Notes under the pieces: generated by a model
Told to the model about the DNA's origin: nothing
The model's database searches: none
Seen by the model: only the letters and a program-made list of their open reading frames with translations
In this document: piece after piece, positions 1 through 12,640 of the stretch
Position numbering within the stretch: position 1 is the stretch's first letter
How the letters are laid out: each line of letters begins with the position of its first letter
DNA from: Flaccisagitta enflata
Lineage: Eukaryota; Chaetognatha; Sagittoidea; Aphragmophora
DNA length: 64,000 bases
NCBI GenBank assembly: GCA_965153355.1
Contig: OZ231128.1
Location: forward strand, 32,240,001-32,304,000
Direction of reading: 5' to 3'
Translations under genes and position numbers: made by a program

Positions 1-99
1 GGGGGTGAGGCGACAGTGCGTTGGAGAAAGCCCCTCACCGGTGTCACGGCGTGTGCGAATATAATTCGCCTGTTGAGTACACGAACGCGTGTGAAATGA

Positions 100-270
<171 letters not shown>

Positions 271-309
271 TTTTTCGCACACATGTATCTGACATAAGGA
301 ATAGAAGGA

Positions 310-415
310 ATGAGCGTCACCAAGACAGACGACAGACGACAAACAGACAAACAGACAATGACAAACCGGGAAGAAAAGAGGCAGAGACAGGGACACGGAG
401 AGACAGAGATATCTT
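310..415. repeat. Degenerate GACA/ACAG-rich tract
   Basis: GACAGACGACAAACAGAC-like short units, imperfect. They read as an eroded tetranucleotide repeat downstream of the compound microsatellite. Confidence 0.5.
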
Positions 416-624
416 ATGCGCACACAATTTGTACGGCGCACACAATTTGCGTTATACGGCCCGGGAAGAAGAGGAGGAGGGGGAGGAAAGGCAAGGACGG
501 GCCGGCCGTGGATTTATTGCTTCCCGCTTCATATTCAGGTTTGGGCTCTCAATGTCAATAATACTAAAACGGCCGGCTTTACCGACCCTCCAGTAATAAC
601 CTGCTCGCTTGCTTCCTTTTCAAC

Positions 625-715
625 CGCGCGCTGCGCGACTCTACGAGTTAATTTCTTTCGGTCCGTCCGTCTGTCAGTAACACTGTTACTCTTTTTGTTG
701 TCTGGTCCGTCATGC
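625..715 (+). mobile_element. C-family 5' end fragment
   Basis: A GCGCGCTGCGCGACTCTAC-like hairpin remnant is followed by a GGTCCGTCCGTCTGTC stretch and ACTGTTACTCTTT. This matches the start of the C repeat, but no 3' end follows. Confidence 0.4.
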
Positions 716-719
716 TTGT

Positions 720-1500
720 GATACTCATCATTTTGATGATTGATCTTTTTTTTTGGGCATGCAAGGTCTCATTTATCATTGCATTCTTGGCTGTCCCTTT
801 TCTGCTGTTTTTGTATGTCTGTCTGTTTTCTTAATTGTCTACGCACGAGACGCGACGTCAGCCTAATGACCGTGTTTTTCTTTCCTTTTCCTCTGTTCTA
901 GATTCTGAATAGACAAAACGGATCCGGGAGTAAAGGAAACCCGCTTACAATGCATGAGAATACGTTGACTTCTCGAAAGTTACGTTTCCTAAAATTTTCG
1001 ATAGCGGTCAATTATGGAGAAAACTCATAAACATTATTTGTGACAATATATTGGTTTTTAAATCACGGATGCGCCTGAGATCCGCTATTGTGAGATTACG
1101 AGAGCAAGGTTTACTCTGCCCATTCCTTTTTTTTCTCATTGTCTTTAACCAAGTGAATTCTATTATGTTTAGACTCGCTTTTCCAGAGATTGCCTCATTT
1201 CATTTTGTTCGTTTTTCTACGTCGATAATTTTTCTTGCAATTGTCGTCATATAACTCGTATTCTTTATATACTGATTCACGAAAGAAATGGAAATTCTAA
1301 GGAAATTTGATTTTGTCTTATAAGGTAGTTGATCACCTCCGTACTCCTGTTTTAGTGCCTAATTTCTAGATGTCAAGAGTTGTCTGAAACGTCCCCTCGA
1401 GGTACAAGTAGACTTTCAATATGGATCATCACTGAATGATTTATCAGTTTTAGTCAGCTTGTTAAGCAACTTTGTAAGGGCGTTCGTCCGTTCGGTTTAA
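720..1500. other. Unassigned AT-rich stretch
   Basis: No supported gene, array or element. Short open frames (the longest about 67 codons at 1051-1254) show no recognisable domain. Confidence 0.4.
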
Positions 1501-1800
1501 CGGTTGGTAATGCAATGATTGCAATCATTGGATTACGTGAAATTGGCCCAGATCGTTTTATGTTCGTTTTTAGCATTGCAGGCCCTGCATATTTATATCA
1601 CTGTTCACCTATTCTACAGCCATGTCCACCCACAAGCCTACCTTTGCGTTGGTTTTGTATCTGGCCTTGTATCGAATTATGTAGCGGGATTTATTTGAGA
1701 AATGCCGGATGTTGTATTTGGAAGCCGGTGTTGAATACCGGGTCTTACATAAAAAAAACACTGATTTCCTTTAGAACACCTCAGAAAAACTGGTGCTTGT

Positions 1801-1915
1801 TAGTCGCGGACATGTGACTCAACTCCTTGCCGTGTCGGTCCGTCCGTAAGTCCGTAAGTTCGTCCGTCCATCACGTTTTCGAATGTGAGCAGTTTTCACA
1901 TCACTGCTCCTGCTT
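1801..1915 (+). mobile_element. C-family element, 5' part
   Basis: TAGTCGCGGACATGTGACTC hairpin, a TTGCCGTGTCGGTCCGTCCG-type stretch, then a CACG-TTTTCGAATGTGAGCAG segment and CACTGCTCCTGC. The order is that of the short C copies at 34096 and 35378. The 3' end is missing or eroded. Confidence 0.6.
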
Positions 1916-1919
1916 TTTA

Positions 1920-2265
1920 AATTCTTGCCACTGTATTTACATGGAATTCTTGCAAATGAGTGATTGTTTCTGTCTATCATCAATGCAATATCAAGTTTCT
2001 TGGTTTGTTTTGATTTTTAAGCATTGTGTATGACAATAATAAAACTAAAAAAAAAACAAAGTTTACTTCAATTTGTTACGATATAAAGGTAGAGCAGGCT
2101 ATGAATATGTGTGGTTGTCTAATTTTGCCTTCATTTGCACTGTGACTTACAGAGTTGCATGTCCGCAAAATGCCAATCAATGAAAAATGAAAAAATTGAG
2201 CGGAATTTAAAAAGTAATTTGCTTATTTTCTTCATTTATTTTGCTTAGCAAAAGATTAAGAACTA
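1920..2265. other. Unassigned AT-rich stretch
   Basis: No repeat array, element end or coding signal was seen. Confidence 0.35.
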
Positions 2266-2269
2266 CATA

Positions 2270-2396
2270 CAGTCGAGCTTCTTTAGAGCGCATGTCAAGG
2301 GACTAGGCTTGATATGCCTTAAAATGAAGATGCTACGGGAATAACTACAACGTCTCTCATAGGGCAGAAAGTTCTATGCTCTAGCGGTGCTCCATT
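2270..2396. mobile_element. Possible pogo-like MITE
   Basis: Starts CAGTCGAGCTTC after a TA. Ends GCTCTAGCGGTGCTCCATTG, which is roughly inverted to the start (about 13 of 20 positions). A related right end (TTCTAGCGGAGCTCCACTG, then TA) is at 63184-63210. Left and right ends are diverged. Confidence 0.35.
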
Positions 2397-2644
2397 GCAC
2401 CTGCAAGATGCTAACGGACTTCAAATTGACACTGCACTGCACTGATGCCAATATGTCTCACAGTCGTTGTTTCTCGCGAATTGCAATAGGATTCCTATTA
2501 GGAAAGATCAGATGATCAATGAACGAACGTTGTTGATTGAAAATCTAATACACACTAACAAACAAACAAACAAAAAGAGACCTTACATCAAACGTGTTTG
2601 AGCACGGTCATAACCCCCTTAACTTAGTCGACACCCTCATCCGG

Positions 2645-3320
2645 TCTTGATTTCAATCCGTGATAGCCATTTCCGCCCACCGCTTTCGACATTGCGTCCA
2701 CCACTACGGCTGCCATCGCTGCCATCCCAAATTGCTGTCACCATCACTGCTGTCACCACCACCGCTGTCACCAGCACCGCTGTCAACATTGCGTCCACCA
2801 CCACGGCTGCCTTCGCTGCCATCCCAAATCGCTGTCACCATGGCTGTCACCACCACCGCTGTCACCATCACCGCTCTTACCACCGCCACTGTCACCATCG
2901 CCGCTCTTACCACCACCACTGTCACCATCGCCGCTCTTACCTTCATCGCTGCCATCACTGCCATCCAAAACTACCACCACCTTGGACACCATCACAGCTG
3001 CCACCACCACTGCTACCACCGCTGGTTTGGTAAATCAGTGATAATGCTGTCACCATCGCTGTCAACAAAACCGCCGCTAACACCACTGCTGCTGCCACCA
3101 CCGCCGCGCTGCCAACAACACCTCTGTCACCAGACGTGGTGAATCATAACCATTGCTGTCACCAGTTGTGGTGAACCACCACAACTACTATCACTACCAT
3201 AATTGTCGCAATCGCTCCCACTACCACCGCTATCATCATCGCTGTCACCACTCCTGATGTCGCCGCCGCTGTCACCACTTCCGCTGCCATTAGTCCCAAC
3301 TATAACAATGTCACCTTCTC
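2645..3320. repeat. Degenerate CAC/GTC-rich minisatellite
   Basis: Built from CACCACCGCTGTCACCATC-like units. The clearest part, about 2870-2945, has a 30-bp period (CCGCTCTTACCACC...CTGTCACCATCG). Because 30 is divisible by three, frames stay open by chance on both strands. Not a gene. Confidence 0.8.
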
Positions 3321-3390
3321 CACCTACATACCTCATCGGTGCAGTAGGCCGGGTTTTTTACGCCGGAGTTCACGGCGGTCTTGACGTGAC

Positions 3391-3391
<1 letters not shown>

Positions 3392-3463
<72 letters not shown>
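3392..3463. repeat. (CT)n microsatellite
   Basis: About 70 bp of uninterrupted CT. Confidence 0.97.
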
Positions 3464-3464
<1 letters not shown>

Positions 3465-3599
3465 CTACGGCGCTTTGGCTTGACGCGGGTTTCGCCTTGG
3501 AGGGTTTTCTAATTTGCAATTCGGAATCTCGTTGATTATCCAGAAGAATTCTTTAATCAACTTTTCGCAATTGGTTTCCGTGGCACCCGACCGGGCGGT

Positions 3600-4198
<599 letters not shown>

Positions 4199-4466
4199 CT
4201 AAAGAAATCAAGAGAGAAACTAAATGAAGACGAAAAAAATTCGAGAAATAAAAGAAATTGTTTAGACAATACACAAAAGAAGAACGGAAGAAACATAATA
4301 AAAGAAAGTGGACACCGTGTCACGATTTTGATTTACGAACAAAAGCTTTTAACTAACACTTCTTTGTTGATTTGCTAAAGATTTTTTTTCCTGAGGGAAA
4401 AAGGGAAGTCTCTGCGCCAATTTATTTCAATTTACTCGCGAAGAGGACTTTTCCATTCAATCAAAG

Positions 4467-4467
4467 G

Positions 4468-4563
<96 letters not shown>

Positions 4564-4569
4564 TTGTTT

Positions 4570-4609
<40 letters not shown>

Positions 4610-4610
4610 A
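4467..4610. repeat. (TTG)n microsatellite
   Basis: About 140 bp of TTG with a short TTTTTG interruption near 4560. Confidence 0.97.
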
Positions 4611-4664
4611 TACATGTAACTGCATTCACAACCAAAAGCAGACAAAAACTACGAGGGAACAACG

Positions 4665-4742
4665 ATAAAGACGACAACGATGACGATGACGACAACATCA
4701 ACGACGACGATGACATTGACGACGTTTACGGCGACGACGATT
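4665..4742. repeat. Degenerate GAC/GAT tract
   Basis: Imperfect GACGACAACGATGACGATG units. Confidence 0.7.
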
Positions 4743-5555
4743 AAGTAGTCTCGACTAATTTGGAAAGCAAAGCCTTGCCGCCCCTTTCATCCATCCCTCC
4801 GGTCCTCCTCCGGGTGCTACACGATAACAACAAATCTTCAATCAAATTGATTAAACTTTAATTAACATTCGAACCGAGGGCGCAAGAAAAGGCCGCCTGC
4901 CTCACACTCTACCACACAATCACGCATACGCTCACCCGCTTGTTAGTTGGTCGGGTTTACGCCACTCTATAAGGTACATTTTGGTTCGTCGGTCCGTCAT
5001 ACGACTGTTCATAAGTCTGATGTTGTTTTTCGTGGTGATTGCACATGTATTGAACGTTTTCATGCGCACATATACAGTACGCTACTTGAGTAACTCTACT
5101 CTTCTTTTCTAGCAATAAACTCCTGAACCCTTTCTCGCTTATTCCCTTCATTCAACCACCTTCACTCCACCCACATCCACACGGTCAAACACACACCCAC
5201 AACCACACTCACACTCACAACCTTACAATCCACTGTCGGCATATCCACTTGCCAACACCGTCACACTCTTATCCAACTCACCTCCTCCTCCATGCACCCG
5301 CATCCCACAACCAACCTGCATCACTTCTTTTCACGTCCCCTCAAAGCAACCTTTTGCCACCAACCTTTCTCAGCCTCAACATTCCTGACTATGTTCTTCC
5401 AACAACTCATTTTGTCAACACACCAACACTAACACCAACATTCCCGACACTATACGTTGTTCTTCCAATAACTCGTTTTGACAAAACACGAGAACAAAGA
5501 GTAATTGCGGTGTAGATTCAAGAGCAGTAGGTGAAAGTTACCAATTGATGCAAAT
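4743..5555. other. Unassigned; C-like trace at its centre
   Basis: ACGCCACTCTATAAGG followed by GTCGGTCCGTC (about 4960-5000) resembles an eroded C-family start. The rest, including a CACAC-rich stretch at 5160-5300, shows nothing recognisable. Confidence 0.3.
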
Positions 5556-5560
5556 TTAAA

Positions 5561-6126
5561 TAGTCGCAAAAGCGTTAGATGGTCAGCGGTACCCGTGCCC
5601 TGCTGAGTAGGTTGTGCTTGAAGTTGAAGGGGGAGCAGGGCAGCGGCCCCAAAGGGGTTGATGACCTATGCTTTCACACATATGGGGGATTTTCTCCTTC
5701 TCCTCCTCCATCTTCTTCTTCTCCTCCGTCCCTCCCCCCTCAAATCCCAGTCTCGAGGCCTAAATTCCAGTCTTGAGGCCAAAATCCCTGTCTCGAGGCC
5801 CAAATTCCAGTCTTGAGACCCAAATCCTAGCCTCAAGGCCCAAATCCTAGCCTCGAGGTTGAGATTTGGGCCTCAAGGCTGGGATCTGGGCCTCTTGGCC
5901 GGGGTTTGGACCTTGAGGCTTAGATTTGGGCCTCCAGACTGGGATTTGGGCCTCCAGGCTAGGATTTGGGCCTGGAGGCTAGGATTTGGGTCTCAAGGCT
6001 GGAGTTTGGGCCTCGAGAGATTTGAGGGGGGGGGACGAAGAAGAAGAAGAAGATAGAGGAGGAGAAGGAGAAAATCCCTCATTTGTGTGAAAGCATAGGT
6101 CATCGACCCCTTTGGGGCCGCTGCCC
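5561..6126 (-). mobile_element. G-family element G1 with tail
   Basis: Reading right to left: right arm 6019-6126, minisatellite core, left arm 5638-5738, then the tail 5561-5637. Arms start GGGCAGCGGCCCC and are nearly perfect inverted repeats for about 100 bp, including CTTC-rich sequence. The core consists of about 21-bp AGGCCCAAATTCCAGTCTTG-like units that switch to the opposite strand near 5855. The tail (TAGTCGCAAAAGCG...GGTCAGCGGTACCC) recurs at 26160-26217 and 49365-49411, reversed. Confidence 0.85.
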
Positions 6127-6175
6127 AAAAAAAGATACGAAAAGTAAAAAATTCATCAAGGATTTCAAAGCAAGA

Positions 6176-6215
6176 CAGGCCTGTATATTATTGAGTCTCC
6201 CTCCCCCCCCCCCAT
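6176..6215. mobile_element. Solo end of hAT-like family 1
   Basis: CAGGCCTGTATATTATTGAG matches one terminal repeat of the hAT-like copies at 21031 and 42948, followed by a C-run. No partner end was found. Confidence 0.5.
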
Positions 6216-6270
6216 CTTCCACCTAGATATTGACCATGTGTTAGACGTTGTTATCCCATGCAACTCAAGC

Positions 6271-7124
6271 TTTTTAAGTCGCAGTCTTCGCGACTCTTAC
6301 ACCCCGCTTTGTCCTTCCTTTGGTTGGTTGGTCGGTCAATTGGTTGGTCAATCTGTTACATTTTACTTTTTGGGCAGCGGCCCCGAAGGGGACGAAGTCC
6401 TGTAGAACACAGGGGGACTTTCGTTCGTTCGTCCGTCCGTTCGTCCGTTCGTCCCCCCCCCATCAGGCCCCTCAGACCCCACATCCAGCCTCTCAGGTCT
6501 AAAATCTGGCCTCTCAGGCCTCAAATCCAGCCTCTCAGGCCTCAAATCCGGCCTCTCAGGCCTCAAACCCGGCCCATCAGGCCTCAAATCTGGCTCCTCA
6601 GGCCTCGAATCTGGTCTCTCAGGTCTCAAATCTGGCCTGTCAGGTCTCAAATCCGGCCTGTAATGCCTCAAACCTGGCCTCTCAGGCCTCAAATTAGCCC
6701 TCTCAGGCCTCAAATTAGCCCTCTCAGGCCTCCAGGGCTCACAGGCCTCAAAGTAGCGCTGTCAGGCTTCAAATCAGACCTGATGGCCATTTAAGCCTTG
6801 GAAAGCCTTCATACTCTTGAAGGCCTTCAATCAGTGCACTATAGCATCTCATCAATGTTGTCAGGCAGGAAGAACGAAAGTCCCCCTGTGTTCTACAGGA
6901 CTTTGTCCCCTTCGGGGCCGCTGCCCTGCTTCCCCTCACACAAACTCACAATCATGCAAAGCAGGGCAACGGGTATCGCTGACCACATATTGCCCTTGGG
7001 CGACCTGTTTGTGTTTATTGCGGTCTTTGGCCTCACTGCTCCTGCCCAAATGCTCTAATTACCCCAAATACGGTCCCTACCCACCCGCACGCGACTGGGG
7101 TAGCCCTGTATCTGACCTTGTTTC
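6271..7124 (+). mobile_element. C-family element split by a G element
   Basis: The 5' half, 6271-6371 (TTTTTAAGTCGCAG, hairpin, CCCGCTTTGTCC, CATTTTACTTTTT), and the 3' half, 7012-7124 (GCGGTCTTTGGCCTCACTGC to GTATCTGACCTTGTTT), are consecutive in intact C copies. The G element at 6372-7011 separates them. Confidence 0.8.
6372..7011 (+). mobile_element. G-family element G2
   Basis: Left arm 6372-6425 and right arm 6874-6926 are near-perfect inverted repeats of more than 50 bp. Between them is a minisatellite of CTCAGGCCTCAAATCTGGC-like units. After the right arm comes the type-1 tail, ending GCCCTTGGGCGACCTGTTT. It sits in the T-run of a C element. Confidence 0.88.
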
Positions 7125-7329
7125 AACTATCATCGCCTTATTGTGCAACACAATGGCAATCGTAAAGTTGCAATCATGTTTTCGATCGTAAATAGCCAAC
7201 AAACGATTAGACAATTAATCGGGTAGTAGTAATTATGTATGATCACTGAATCGAATACTTTTGGAGGTTTTCTTTTTTTTTTATTCCTTTATTCTGTAAT
7301 TATCTTTCTTTCTGTGTTTCTTTTTGTCT

Positions 7330-7475
7330 TCTTCTCATTCTCTCCCTGTCTTTCTTTCTTTCTTTCTATCTTTTCTCTTTCTTTCTTCCTTTATTTCTAG
7401 CTTTCTTTCTTTTTTTCTCCCTGTCTTTCTTTCTTTATTTCTATCTTTTCTCTTTTTTTCTTCCTTTATTTCTAG

Positions 7476-7551
<76 letters not shown>

Positions 7552-7588
7552 ATTTCTCTTTTCTTTTTTTTTTTCTTTTTTTTTTTTA
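7330..7588. repeat. (TTTC)n microsatellite, imperfect
   Basis: TTTC units with TTTATTTC and CCCTG variants. The purest part is 7477-7548. Confidence 0.95.
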
Positions 7589-7655
7589 GTTGGGGGCTCT
7601 ACCGCGGGGCCCCCCTAACCGCGGGTCCCTAGGCTTAAGCCTCTTAAGCCTATTG
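7586..7655. other. GC-rich direct repeat and hairpin
   Basis: CTACCGCGGGGCCCCCC and CTAACCGCGGGTCCC form a diverged direct repeat. Next to it TAGGCTTAAG (7630-7639) and CTTAAGCCTA (7643-7652) form a perfect 10-bp stem with a 3-nt loop. Function unknown. Confidence 0.6.
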
Positions 7656-7997
7656 GGAAGTCCGGCTCAGTCTGTCGGTCATAATATCGGTCTTTGGGGT
7701 TAGCTGTCTGCCTACTTCTTTCACTCTCTTTTTCTCTCGCGAGTGATAACGTGATGGCCCCGTTTGCTCCCTCGTCCACTCTGTCCACACCCCCTTTCGC
7801 GTGTCACGCCGCCAAAGCGCTCCATGACGGCGTTGGATAACACTCAGATATGGCAACAACTAAATTGGCGCATGAAAACAACAACTTTTCTACACGTACA
7901 CGTTCACGTACACATACATAAAAGCAATTATTTGTAGAGTCTCATTTGGGTGGAAATTTGGCGCGAAATCGGTTGAAATATTAATTTCTGAGCATTA

Positions 7998-8116
7998 CAG
8001 CCCCTGCTAAGCCAGAATACAGCCCTGCCCGGCTACACCCTGCCCCTGCCCATTTGCATTACTTCCCCATCCCATCCACCAGCGACTTCTTATTGGCCGC
8101 GTATCCGGCCTTGTTT
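7998..8116 (+). mobile_element. C-family 3' end fragment
   Basis: CCCTGCCC...CACCAGCGACTTCTTATTGG, then GTATCCGGCCTTGTTTT. The arm copy AGCGACT resembles that of the C copy at 63270. Confidence 0.6.
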
Positions 8117-8506
8117 TCGAGCGGGTCACTGTTCATGTAGGTAATGTTAACCAGATGTATTCTTACATGAATGGAGACTGGAATTTAGTATCATATCATG
8201 CGGGGCACTGATAAGGGCGCTGTCATGAAGGCGGGGTCCCGCTGTATTCATCCCGCCGTGAAAATGAGTGTGTGACTCTGCGTGCATGCGGGCGTTGGAA
8301 CGTTTGCACACGCGCACGCGCACGCGCAGGCGGGCGCGGGCGTGTTGGGGCGGCGTCTGGCTGGCGTGCGTCTCGCTTCGAACTTCATCTAATTTCATGA
8401 GGTTCGAACTGCTTCACTACCGAGTAATTGTAAACATGGATCTGATGTTTTTCTACGAAGAGGAAATTGGTTTCTCTCTCGCCGGCGCAATCTAGCTCTC
8501 TTTCTT

Positions 8507-8508
<2 letters not shown>

Positions 8509-8599
<91 letters not shown>
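8509..8599. repeat. (CT)n microsatellite
   Basis: About 90 bp, pure. Confidence 0.97.
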
Positions 8600-8602
<3 letters not shown>

Positions 8603-8810
8603 ATTTCATTCTCCATCTTTTTCTTATGCTTGTTAACGAAGAAAGACCGACTGGCAGCAATGGCATTGCCCTTGTGGAAACATTTAGATGAAATTCCGCC
8701 CGGGCTTATGAACTATCACGCAGGCTCTGTTTGATAATAAAAAGTGAAAATTGAAATCGTTCATCTGTATGATAATTCAACAATCTCAGTTCATAGCTGA
8801 ACAATAAACT

Positions 8811-9113
8811 AACAAGTCGCCCAAGGGCAATATGTGGCCAGCGATATCCGTAGCTTGAGATGACTGATTCTAGGCCAAAGAGGGCTCATTTTGGTTTGGA
8901 AAGGACTCATTTGAAGCCTTAGTAGGTATTTTTTTGGCTTGTACAGGTCAGATATGATGCCTGAAAAGGCTGGCTTTATGAGAAGATCACTGTGAGGCCT
9001 GATAGGGACATATAGAAGCACAGAAGAACGAATGGATGCACCAAAATCTCCCTTTGTTCAAAACAACTTCAATCCCTTGATCCCTTCAGGACCCCGCCAG
9101 AATTTGGGCAGCG
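8811..9113 (-). mobile_element. G-family element, eroded
   Basis: Starts with the inverted type-1 tail (AACAAGTCGCCCAAGGGCAA...GCGATATCCG). The core has GCCTGAAAAGGCTGG-like units. Ends CCGCCAGAATTTGGGCAGCGG. Terminal arms are strongly diverged. Confidence 0.65.
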
Positions 9114-9221
9114 GTATTGGCATAAAAACTATCCTAAAAATTCCTAATATGAAGGTGTCATAGACGGACCGATCAACGGACCGACAGACGGTTTGAAATT
9201 CATAAACTGACAAGCTTTTTC

Positions 9222-9427
9222 TTTTAGTCGCGTGCACGCGACTCTACAACCCGCTCTGTCCATCGTTTGGTGGGTCGGTCTGTTGGTTGGTCTGTCGCTC
9301 AGCTTTTTTCGGCGTTTATGGGCGGTTTCGGGGTTACTGCTCCTGTCCAACTGCTTGGTTGGTCAATTTCATCACTACCCCTGCCCACCTGCACGCGACT
9401 AGAGTAGCCGTGTATACGGCCTTGTTT
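9222..9427 (+). mobile_element. C-family element
   Basis: Starts TTTTAGTCGCGTGCACGCG (hairpin), then CTCTACAACCCGCT, GGTC/GGTTGG repeats, ACTGCTCCTG, and ends GCACGCGACTAGAGTAGCCG...CGGCCTTGTTT. The arm copy near the 3' end matches the 5' arm. Confidence 0.85.
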
Positions 9428-9438
9428 CTTCTATCACT

Positions 9439-9441
<3 letters not shown>

Positions 9442-9532
<91 letters not shown>
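9442..9532. repeat. (TC)n microsatellite
   Basis: About 90 bp, pure, starting 15 bp after the C element ends. Confidence 0.97.
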
Positions 9533-9537
<5 letters not shown>

Positions 9538-9670
9538 GTTCTTTCCCATCATTTATTTTTAATTTTGTTCGGTGATGAAATCATAGAAAAACTATTTTGG
9601 CAGCGGCCAATATTCCGGTGCTATGGTTATGGGCGCAGTAATTCTGTTTGAGGGCTGATGAGATATTGTT

Positions 9671-10701
<1,031 letters not shown>

Positions 10702-11113
10702 TGCGCAGCTGCTCCGCAGGAGCTGATGACCTTTGATTCCACGTCGGGCAATTTTTGTTTCTCCATGTCTTTGTCCCTTCATTTCATGCCATTCCCCTCC
10801 AGCCATCTTAAGCCTCAAGTCAGTCCGTTCAGACCTCTAATTAGCTCTTTCAGGCCTCAGATCAGCCCTTTCAGACGTAAAATCAGGCTTTTCAAGCCTG
10901 ACTGAAATCAGCTTTGTCAGGCTTCCAGTCAGCTCTCTCAGGACTTTTAGCATTGCCAAAATTGAGACAATATTGCCTTGTGTGAATTATAGGTCATTGT
11001 CTGATCAACCCCTTTGGAGAAGTTGACTATTTGAATTCATTCTTTCCAAACAATAATAAGTAACAATTGGGCAACGGGAACCGCTGATCATATGTCGCTT
11101 TAGCGACCTGTTT
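10702..11113 (+). mobile_element. G-family element
   Basis: Left end GCGCAGCTGCTCCGCAGGAG with GATGACCTTTGATTCCAC. The core has about seven TCAGGCCTCAGATCAGC-like units. A diverged right arm (ATAGGTCATTG...CCCCTTTGG) is followed by a tail, GGGCAACGGGAACCGCTGATC...AGCGACCTGTTT. Confidence 0.75.
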
Positions 11114-11295
11114 GGTTTACTCGTGCGAGGGTCAGACGGTCCTAAACCTCACTTTCTGGGCTTTTAGCATCACTTGGGAGGGCATCCACACACGACACGA
11201 CGAAGACAGGTCTCAGAGATGGTCTCCTCGCCTCACTTGTCTCTTTTTTTTCTCCTCTGACTTTCTCAGTTTGTCTGTTTGTGTTTCTTTTTTCT

Positions 11296-11494
11296 TTTTT
11301 AGTCGCGTGCACGCGACTCTACAACCCGCTTTGTCCGGCAGTCGGTCGGTCGGTCGGTCGGTCCGTCACACTTTACTTTTTTTTATGATTTTATTTCTTG
11401 GACCTCACTGCTCCTGCCCACGTTGTCTAGTGACCTCAAATATGGCCCCTGCCCACCCGCACGCGACTTCGGTAGCCGTGTATCCGGCCTTGTT
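11296..11494 (+). mobile_element. C-family element, near-intact
   Basis: TTTTTAGTCGCGTGCACGCG hairpin, CTCTACAACCCGCTTTGTCC, (GGTC)n, CACACTTTACTTTTTTTT, a CTCACTGCTCCTGCCC block, GCACGCGACTTCGGTAGCCG and CGGCCTTGTT. A good representative of the long form. Confidence 0.88.
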
Positions 11495-11542
11495 TTTTTC
11501 CTCTTTCACTCTGTTCGACGCGTTCGTCCGTCCTTTTTCTTT

Positions 11543-11673
<131 letters not shown>

Positions 11674-11708
11674 AAAAAAAAAGACAAGAAAAGACTGTGT
11701 CTCAGGAT

Positions 11709-11779
11709 TGCGACGGACGGACGGACGGACGGACTGACCAACACAGTTAGGTGTAGAGTCGCTGATCCGTGACTAAAAA
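11709..11779 (-). mobile_element. C-family 5' end fragment
   Basis: GACGGACGGACGGAC, then GTAGAGTCGCTGATCCGTGA and CTAAAAA: the C start on the minus strand, with no matching 3' end next to it. Confidence 0.6.
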
Positions 11780-11806
11780 TTGGTCAAGAGGCTTCAATTG
11801 CTCTAA

Positions 11807-12033
11807 AAACAAGGCCGGATACATGACCACTCATGTCGCCCGCGGGTGCGCAGGGCCACACGGGCAGTTATGGAAAAATTTGGCAGCAGCGGGAATATAG
11901 AAACGGCCCATGAATGATGGAAAAGCATACTGTTATGGACCCACTGACCAATAGATCGACCGATTGACGGATTGACAGATTGGCGTAGCGGATTAGTACA
12001 AAGTCGTATATATGCATTCATGCTACTAAAAAG
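11807..12033 (-). mobile_element. C-family element, diverged
   Basis: Minus-strand copy from AACAAGGCCGGATACATGAC to GACCGATTGACGG and CTACTAAAAA. The hairpin arm is largely degraded. Confidence 0.65.
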
Positions 12034-12240
12034 TCATCCTTAAATATTTTTGCCCTGTCTAATTACTTGCAGACACGCGGTTTCATACGTTGCTGAGTTG
12101 GTTAGTTAGTCCGCTGTGAGATTTTTTTTGGCTTGTCAGTTTTTGTATATTGCTGACCCTACAAGACCTTCCGCGACTGTTGCCCTATGTAGGGCTTTGT
12201 AATTACGGTTACTGTGTGCTAAACGCGACTTCTTGATCCA

Positions 12241-12630
12241 TTTTTAGTCGCGTGCACGCGACTCTGCAACCCGCTTTGTCGGTCCGTCCGTCGGTCCGTC
12301 CGTCGGTCCGTCCATCCGTCGGTCCGTCGGTCCGTCCGTCCGTCACACTTTACTTTTTTTGTAATATAACATCAACTCTTAAGTCATTTTAAGTCATTTA
12401 AAGTCAGTAATAATTATTCTAAGTCATTTTGAGTCATTCTAAGTCATTTTGAGTCATTCTAAGTCACTTTAAGTCATTTTAAGTCATTTTTGGTTGTTAG
12501 GTTTTTTAGTCATTTTAAGTCTTTTTAGGTCATTATAAGTCATTCTAAGTCATTGAAAGTCATCCTAAGTCATTCTAAGTCATTCTAAGTCTGTAAGTCT
12601 CGCACGCGACTTATAGGTGTTGGCCTTGTT
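12241..12630 (+). mobile_element. C-family element with AAGTCATT core
   Basis: Standard C ends (TTTTTAGTCGCGTGCACGCG; GTCGGTCC repeats; CGCACGCGACTTATAGG; GGCCTTGTT). The middle is replaced by about 20 degenerate AAGTCATTTT/AAGTCATTCT units (12378-12595). The copy at 31285-31684 on the other strand has the same core. Confidence 0.88.
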
Positions 12631-12640
12631 CCCTTTAGAG

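Noticed and set aside
6480-6780. CRISPR-like regular repeats in the G cores
   Set aside because: Units are contiguous and degenerate without unique spacers; the sequence is eukaryotic and the repeats lie between TIRs.
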